Below, one piece after another: positions 13,926-16,954 of a stretch of DNA of 16,954 bases. Every line of letters starts with the position of its first letter. Within the stretch, counting starts at the first letter, position 1. The position numbers and the translations under genes were made by a program. Source of the DNA: Oscillospiraceae bacterium (GTDB lineage: Bacteria; Bacillota; Clostridia; Oscillospirales; Ruminococcaceae); contig RKCM01000204.1 of assembly GCA_014858325.1 (NCBI GenBank), forward strand, positions 1-16,954. The letters run 5' to 3'. The notes beneath the pieces are model-generated. The model had not been told where the DNA came from, searched no databases, and saw only the letters and a program-made list of their open reading frames with translations.

Positions 13926-14780
13926 ATGCAAAAAACCGTTTCGCGGGCCGCAGCGCTGGCCCTCACGCTGGTGCTGGCGGTCTGCATCGCCCTGCCGGGC
14001 TTTGCCGCCTACGCCATGCCCATCCAGACGGCCTACCCGGAAGAGTCTGTTTTCCTCTTTGACGCCGATACGGGGGAGGCCCTCGTGGAGCAGAACCCCG
14101 ACCTGCCCCGCTGCGTTGCCAGCCTGACCAAGATGATGACGGCCCTGCTGGTGCTGGAAAGCGGTGCCGATCGGAATGCCTCCCTCACCATCCCGGACAG
14201 CCTCACGCCGGAGTTTGCCGCCATCCGGGCCAACCGGGGCCACACCATCGGCCTGCAGGCCGGGGAAAGCGTCCGCCGGATAGACCTATTATACGCCATG
14301 CTGGTGCCCAGTGCAAACGATGCCGCCAGCGTACTGGCCAGCGACGCCGCCGGAGGCGACCTTGCCGCCTTTGCCGCCCGGGATATGGCCAAGATCGCGC
14401 TGGCCTGCTACGCAAACCCCACCTATCGGCAGATCGCCGACACGGTAACTTACACCCTGCCTGCGACCAACGTCCACCCAGCCCGGACCCTCACCACCAC
14501 GAACGGGCTGCTGCGGCCGAACGCCGCATACTACCGCCCCTACGCCCACGGGATGAAAACGGGCTTTACCACCAAGGCGGGCCGCTGCTTTGTCACCTTT
14601 GCCCAGCAGAACGGCCGCACCTACGGTCTCGTGATTTTAGGCTCCAACAGCCAGAACATCTTCCGCGAGGCCGCCGAGCTCTTCGATTGGGCCTTTGCCA
14701 ACGAAGCGCTGCTGCACCCCGCCGCACCCGAGACCACGAAAAAATCGTTTTTCTCGTTCTGGCACAAGCTGCTGGAATGA
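13926..14780 (+). CDS. D-alanyl-D-alanine carboxypeptidase paralog, shortened (PBP5/DacF-like)
   Basis: This is a penicillin-binding carboxypeptidase of the S11 family, exported by a signal peptide (residues 1-28, GFAA-YA). The catalytic motifs are intact: SLTK (Ser66, Lys69), SAN (129-131) and KTG (211-213). Compared with the downstream paralog it lacks a net 31 residues between AAFAA and DMAKIA (about 147-153), removing the HGL-containing segment that is conserved in this family. It also lacks the C-terminal beta domain and membrane anchor, ending after 284 residues with a short Lys/Phe-rich tail. It may be secreted, catalytically altered or decaying. AAAGGAG lies 10 bases before the chosen ATG; the frame opens 17 codons earlier but that region has no ribosome site. 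The second paralog starts 24 bases downstream. Confidence 0.9.
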   Translation: MQKTVSRAAALALTLVLAVCIALPGFAAYAMPIQTAYPEESVFLFDADTGEALVEQNPDLPRCVASLTKMMTALLVLESGADRNASLTIPDSLTPEFAAIRANRGHTIGLQAGESVRRIDLLYAMLVPSANDAASVLASDAAGGDLAAFAARDMAKIALACYANPTYRQIADTVTYTLPATNVHPARTLTTTNGLLRPNAAYYRPYAHGMKTGFTTKAGRCFVTFAQQNGRTYGLVILGSNSQNIFREAAELFDWAFANEALLHPAAPETTKKSFFSFWHKLLE

Positions 14781-14804
14781 TTTGATTTTTGGGAGGATAC
14801 GCTC

Positions 14805-16091
14805 ATGCAAACCACACTCTTCCGCCGGGCGGCCGCTCTGGCCCTCACCCTCGCGCTGGCCGTCACGGCTGCGCTCTCCGGCTTTGCCGCCTATGAGATG
14901 CCCATCCAGACCGTGAACGAAGCCGAGTCGGTCTACCTCTTCAATCTGGATACGGGCAAGCCCATCCTGGACCAGAACGCCGGGCAGTCGCGGTACATTG
15001 CCAGCCTGACCAAGATGATGACGGCCCTGCTCTTCCTTGAAAGCGGCAAGGACATGAACGCCGAGGTCACCATCCCCGCCAGCCTGACCCAGGAGTTCAA
15101 GGACATCCAGAACGCCAACGGCAGCACCATGAACCTCCGCATCGGCGAGACGGTGCGCCGCATCGACCTGCTCTACGGCCTGCTGGTGGCCAGCGCCAAC
15201 GACGCCGCCAGCGTCATCGCCAGCGACGTTTCGGACGGCAACCTCACCGCCTTTGTGGCCCAGATGAACGCCAAGGCTCAGGAGCTGGGCTGCACGGGCA
15301 CCACCTTTACCTGCGTGCACGGCCTGTACGATTACGGCAACGTCTCCACGGCGGAAGACCTTGCCAAGATTGCCTCGGCCTGCTACCAGAACGAGACCTA
15401 CATGGCCGCCGCCAACAGCCTGACCTACACCCTCCCGGCCACCAATCTCCACCAGAGCGAGCGGATCATCACCTCCACCAACCTGATGCTCAACCCTGAG
15501 TACCCCTACTACCGCGATTACATCCGGGGCATGAAGACCGGCTTCACCACCCTGGCAGGCCGCTGCTTTGTCACCTTTGCCCAGCAGGACGGCCACACCT
15601 ACGGCCTCGTGGTGCTGGGGTCTGACCTCGACAACATCTATCGGGAGTGCTCCGAAGTCCTCGATTGGGCCTTCAGCAGCTTCTCGGACCGCCAGCTGGT
15701 GGACACCGACACTGCGCTGACCACCGTGCCCCTGACCAAGTGCCGCACCGAACAGGCCGTGGAGCTCTACGCCGCCGCGCCCGTCTCCGGCTACGGCCAC
15801 GCCGACGACAAAGTGACTTTCGCCTTTGACCTGCCCGAGAGCGTCTCCGCCACCGTGAAAGAGGGTGCCACCCTCGGCACCGCCACCGTCTATCTGGACG
15901 GCTACGAGATCGGCACCGTGGACCTTGTGACCCACCGGGAGTACGTCTCCAACTTTCGCACCGACCTCAAAGCTACGCTGGAGCTTCTGGCCGCTCTCAT
16001 CGTGATTTTAGCTATCCTCAGCTTCTTCACCATGGTGGCCGGCGGCGGCTCGCTGAACTTAGGCCGACGCAGAAAAGCAAGAAGACGCTAA
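14805..16091 (+). CDS. D-alanyl-D-alanine carboxypeptidase (PBP5/DacF-like), membrane anchored
   Basis: This enzyme removes the terminal D-Ala from peptidoglycan pentapeptides outside the membrane and so limits cross-linking. The 428-residue protein has a signal peptide (1-29), SLTK (Ser67, Lys70), SAN (130-132), the CVHGLYDYGN segment (170-179) and KTG (244-246). A C-terminal beta-sandwich domain covers about 300-385, and a C-terminal membrane helix at 391-412 is followed by a very basic end (RRRKARRR). GGAGG lies 8 bases before the ATG. It is clearly a tandem duplicate of the preceding gene: blocks such as GRCFVTFAQQ and YTLPATN are identical. It is complete, whereas the first copy is not. 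A repeat remnant follows the stop immediately. Confidence 0.95.
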   Translation: MQTTLFRRAAALALTLALAVTAALSGFAAYEMPIQTVNEAESVYLFNLDTGKPILDQNAGQSRYIASLTKMMTALLFLESGKDMNAEVTIPASLTQEFKDIQNANGSTMNLRIGETVRRIDLLYGLLVASANDAASVIASDVSDGNLTAFVAQMNAKAQELGCTGTTFTCVHGLYDYGNVSTAEDLAKIASACYQNETYMAAANSLTYTLPATNLHQSERIITSTNLMLNPEYPYYRDYIRGMKTGFTTLAGRCFVTFAQQDGHTYGLVVLGSDLDNIYRECSEVLDWAFSSFSDRQLVDTDTALTTVPLTKCRTEQAVELYAAAPVSGYGHADDKVTFAFDLPESVSATVKEGATLGTATVYLDGYEIGTVDLVTHREYVSNFRTDLKATLELLAALIVILAILSFFTMVAGGGSLNLGRRRKARRR

Positions 16092-16108
16092 GCGCCTGAG
16101 AGGGCGAA
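16092..16108. repeat. Palindromic repeat remnant, copy D
   Basis: GCGCCTGAGAGGGCGAA starts at the base after the stop codon of the second carboxypeptidase. It is identical to the end of copy C (13045-13061), in the same orientation relative to the upstream gene. Only the end of the module is present. Confidence 0.65.
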
Positions 16109-16120
16109 CCCTACTACAGC

Positions 16121-16154
16121 AAAAGGCTGCCGCAGCAATGCGACAGCCTTTTTT
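16121..16154. terminator. Terminator shared by the carboxypeptidase operon and holB
   Basis: AAAAGGCTGCCGCA (16121-16134) pairs with 16139-16152 with one mismatch around a GCAA loop, followed by six T on the plus strand and a T run on the minus strand. It lies between convergent genes and probably serves both. Confidence 0.85.
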
Positions 16155-16162
16155 GCGTCTTC

Positions 16163-16954
16163 TTATGCCCGGAACCGTGCGGCCAGCACCGTCAGCACGA
16201 TCTTCGGGTTTACCTGTGCCCCCAGCCGCTGGATGGCCGTATCCGCCGCTCCCAGGGCCTTGCGGGCCGCGTCACCCGTCACCGGGGAATGTTTGCTGCC
16301 CCGCAGCCCGGCGGCCGCTACGGCCCTAAAATCGGCCAGCAGCGCGGCGGCCCCGGCCTTGTCTTTTTCGTAGGCCGCCAGCAGCACGGCGGCAGAGTAG
16401 CTGTCCCGGGCCTGCGCGGCCTTGGCCAGCTGCAGGGCTTTTTCCACCTGCTCCCGCCTAGCGTCGTCCCGGGCCGCCGCCAGCACCGTGCCGATGTGCC
16501 CATCGAACAGCTCACTGTAGAGGGCGGCGGCTTTGCCGTCCACCCCCTGCGCCGTGCAGTAGCGGGCACAGTCGGCAGGGGAGACTGGGGCCACCGCAAA
16601 GCTGATGCAGCGGCTGCGGATGGTGGGCAGCACCCCTGCCAGCGAGTCCGCTGTCAGCAGAAACAGCACGCCCTCGGGGGGCTCTTCCATCACCTTCAGC
16701 AGGGCGTTGGCGGATTCCTCGTTCATCTTCTCCACGTGATACAGCAGCACGGCACGGCCCTCGGCGGAAAGGCTGGTGTTGAAGATCTCCGCCCGCATGG
16801 CCTTCACCTGGCTGACGAGGTATTTCCCGCCCGAGCCCATGCCCGCCACGGAGATGGCCTCCCGGACGATGCCCGTCTCCACCCGGCCGCTGTCGCGGTC
16901 GCCGGGCTTGCCCACGGCGCGGCAGCATTCGCCCCGCAGCAGGGCCTCGGCCGG
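16163..16954 (-). CDS. holB: DNA polymerase III subunit delta prime (3' part, cut by window edge)
   Basis: The delta prime subunit is part of the clamp loader that opens and loads the beta sliding clamp. The 263 visible residues continue in frame to the window edge, so the N-terminus with the Walker A motif (probably some 50-60 residues) is outside. Visible family segments are QVKAMRAEIFNTS, VLLYHVEKMNEESANALLKVMEEPPE and the sensor region LPTIRSRC, which fit the AAA+ core of delta prime/DnaX-like proteins. A C-terminal helical collar domain follows. A pair of cysteines (ECC, near the visible start) may be what remains of the zinc module. In Bacillus holB directly precedes yaaT (ricT); here the two are about 6.7 kb apart and on opposite strands, so the cluster has been rearranged. 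Confidence 0.9.
   Translation of the reverse strand, partial: PAEALLRGECCRAVGKPGDRDSGRVETGIVREAISVAGMGSGGKYLVSQVKAMRAEIFNTSLSAEGRAVLLYHVEKMNEESANALLKVMEEPPEGVLFLLTADSLAGVLPTIRSRCISFAVAPVSPADCARYCTAQGVDGKAAALYSELFDGHIGTVLAAARDDARREQVEKALQLAKAAQARDSYSAAVLLAAYEKDKAGAAALLADFRAVAAAGLRGSKHSPVTGDAARKALGAADTAIQRLGAQVNPKIVLTVLAARFRA

Noticed and set aside
14637..15935. Minus-strand open frame of 432 residues opposite the carboxypeptidases
   Set aside because: Antisense shadow. The plus strand has signal peptides and complete SxxK, SxN and KTG motifs.

Overview
The window looks like ordinary chromosome from a GC-rich, low-redundancy Firmicute, most likely a gut Oscillospiraceae/Ruminococcaceae relative of Faecalibacterium, Gemmiger or Subdoligranulum. 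The pointers are strong Shine-Dalgarno sites, a clostridial 2[4Fe-4S] ferredoxin, a Firmicute ricT/trmN6/rsmI gene neighbourhood and short palindromic repeats at gene ends. The taxonomic call is an inference from gene style; no rRNA is present. No tRNA, rRNA, insertion sequence, prophage or CRISPR array was seen.

Layout, left to right. (1) 1-1587, minus: 5' part of a fused FeoA-FeoB ferrous iron transporter, cut by the window edge, with a near-perfect sigma70 promoter overlapped by GTTAGT/ACTAAC repeats. (2) 1739-4059, minus: Leloir genes galE and galM, each with its own promoter and terminator. (3) 4402-8313, minus: a lone 1303-residue RND permease with a coiled-coil insertion of about 240 residues. 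(4) 8548-12999, plus: ricT (yaaT), a 56-residue ferredoxin, trmN6 (yabB), rsmI (yabC), a YfcE-type phosphoesterase and a biotin ligase without a DNA-binding domain. (5) 13269-13814, minus: gamma-class carbonic anhydrase-like hexapeptide protein. (6) 13926-16091, plus: two tandem D,D-carboxypeptidase paralogs, the first lacking an internal segment and its membrane anchor. (7) 16163-16954, minus: 3' part of holB (DNA polymerase III delta prime).

Functionally, ricT, trmN6, rsmI and holB are remnants of the Firmicute holB-yaaT-yabA-yabB-yabC cluster, here interrupted by the ferredoxin and with holB moved away and inverted. rsmI, the phosphoesterase and birA are tightly packed, the last two overlapping by 4 bases. 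galE and galM work together in galactose use. The two carboxypeptidases form a small cell-wall operon.

The less ordinary signals are: modular palindromic repeats that begin at or within a few bases of four stop codons (one with perfect 14-base terminal inverted repeats, and one hairpin showing a compensatory change between copies); a GTTAGT/ACTAAC motif shared by the feoAB promoter and the ferredoxin upstream region, suggesting a common, possibly iron-linked, regulator; the coiled-coil RND protein without visible partners; the decaying or specialised carboxypeptidase paralog; and a possible small RNA between birA and the gamma-carbonic anhydrase gene. None amounts to a clearly new multi-gene system.
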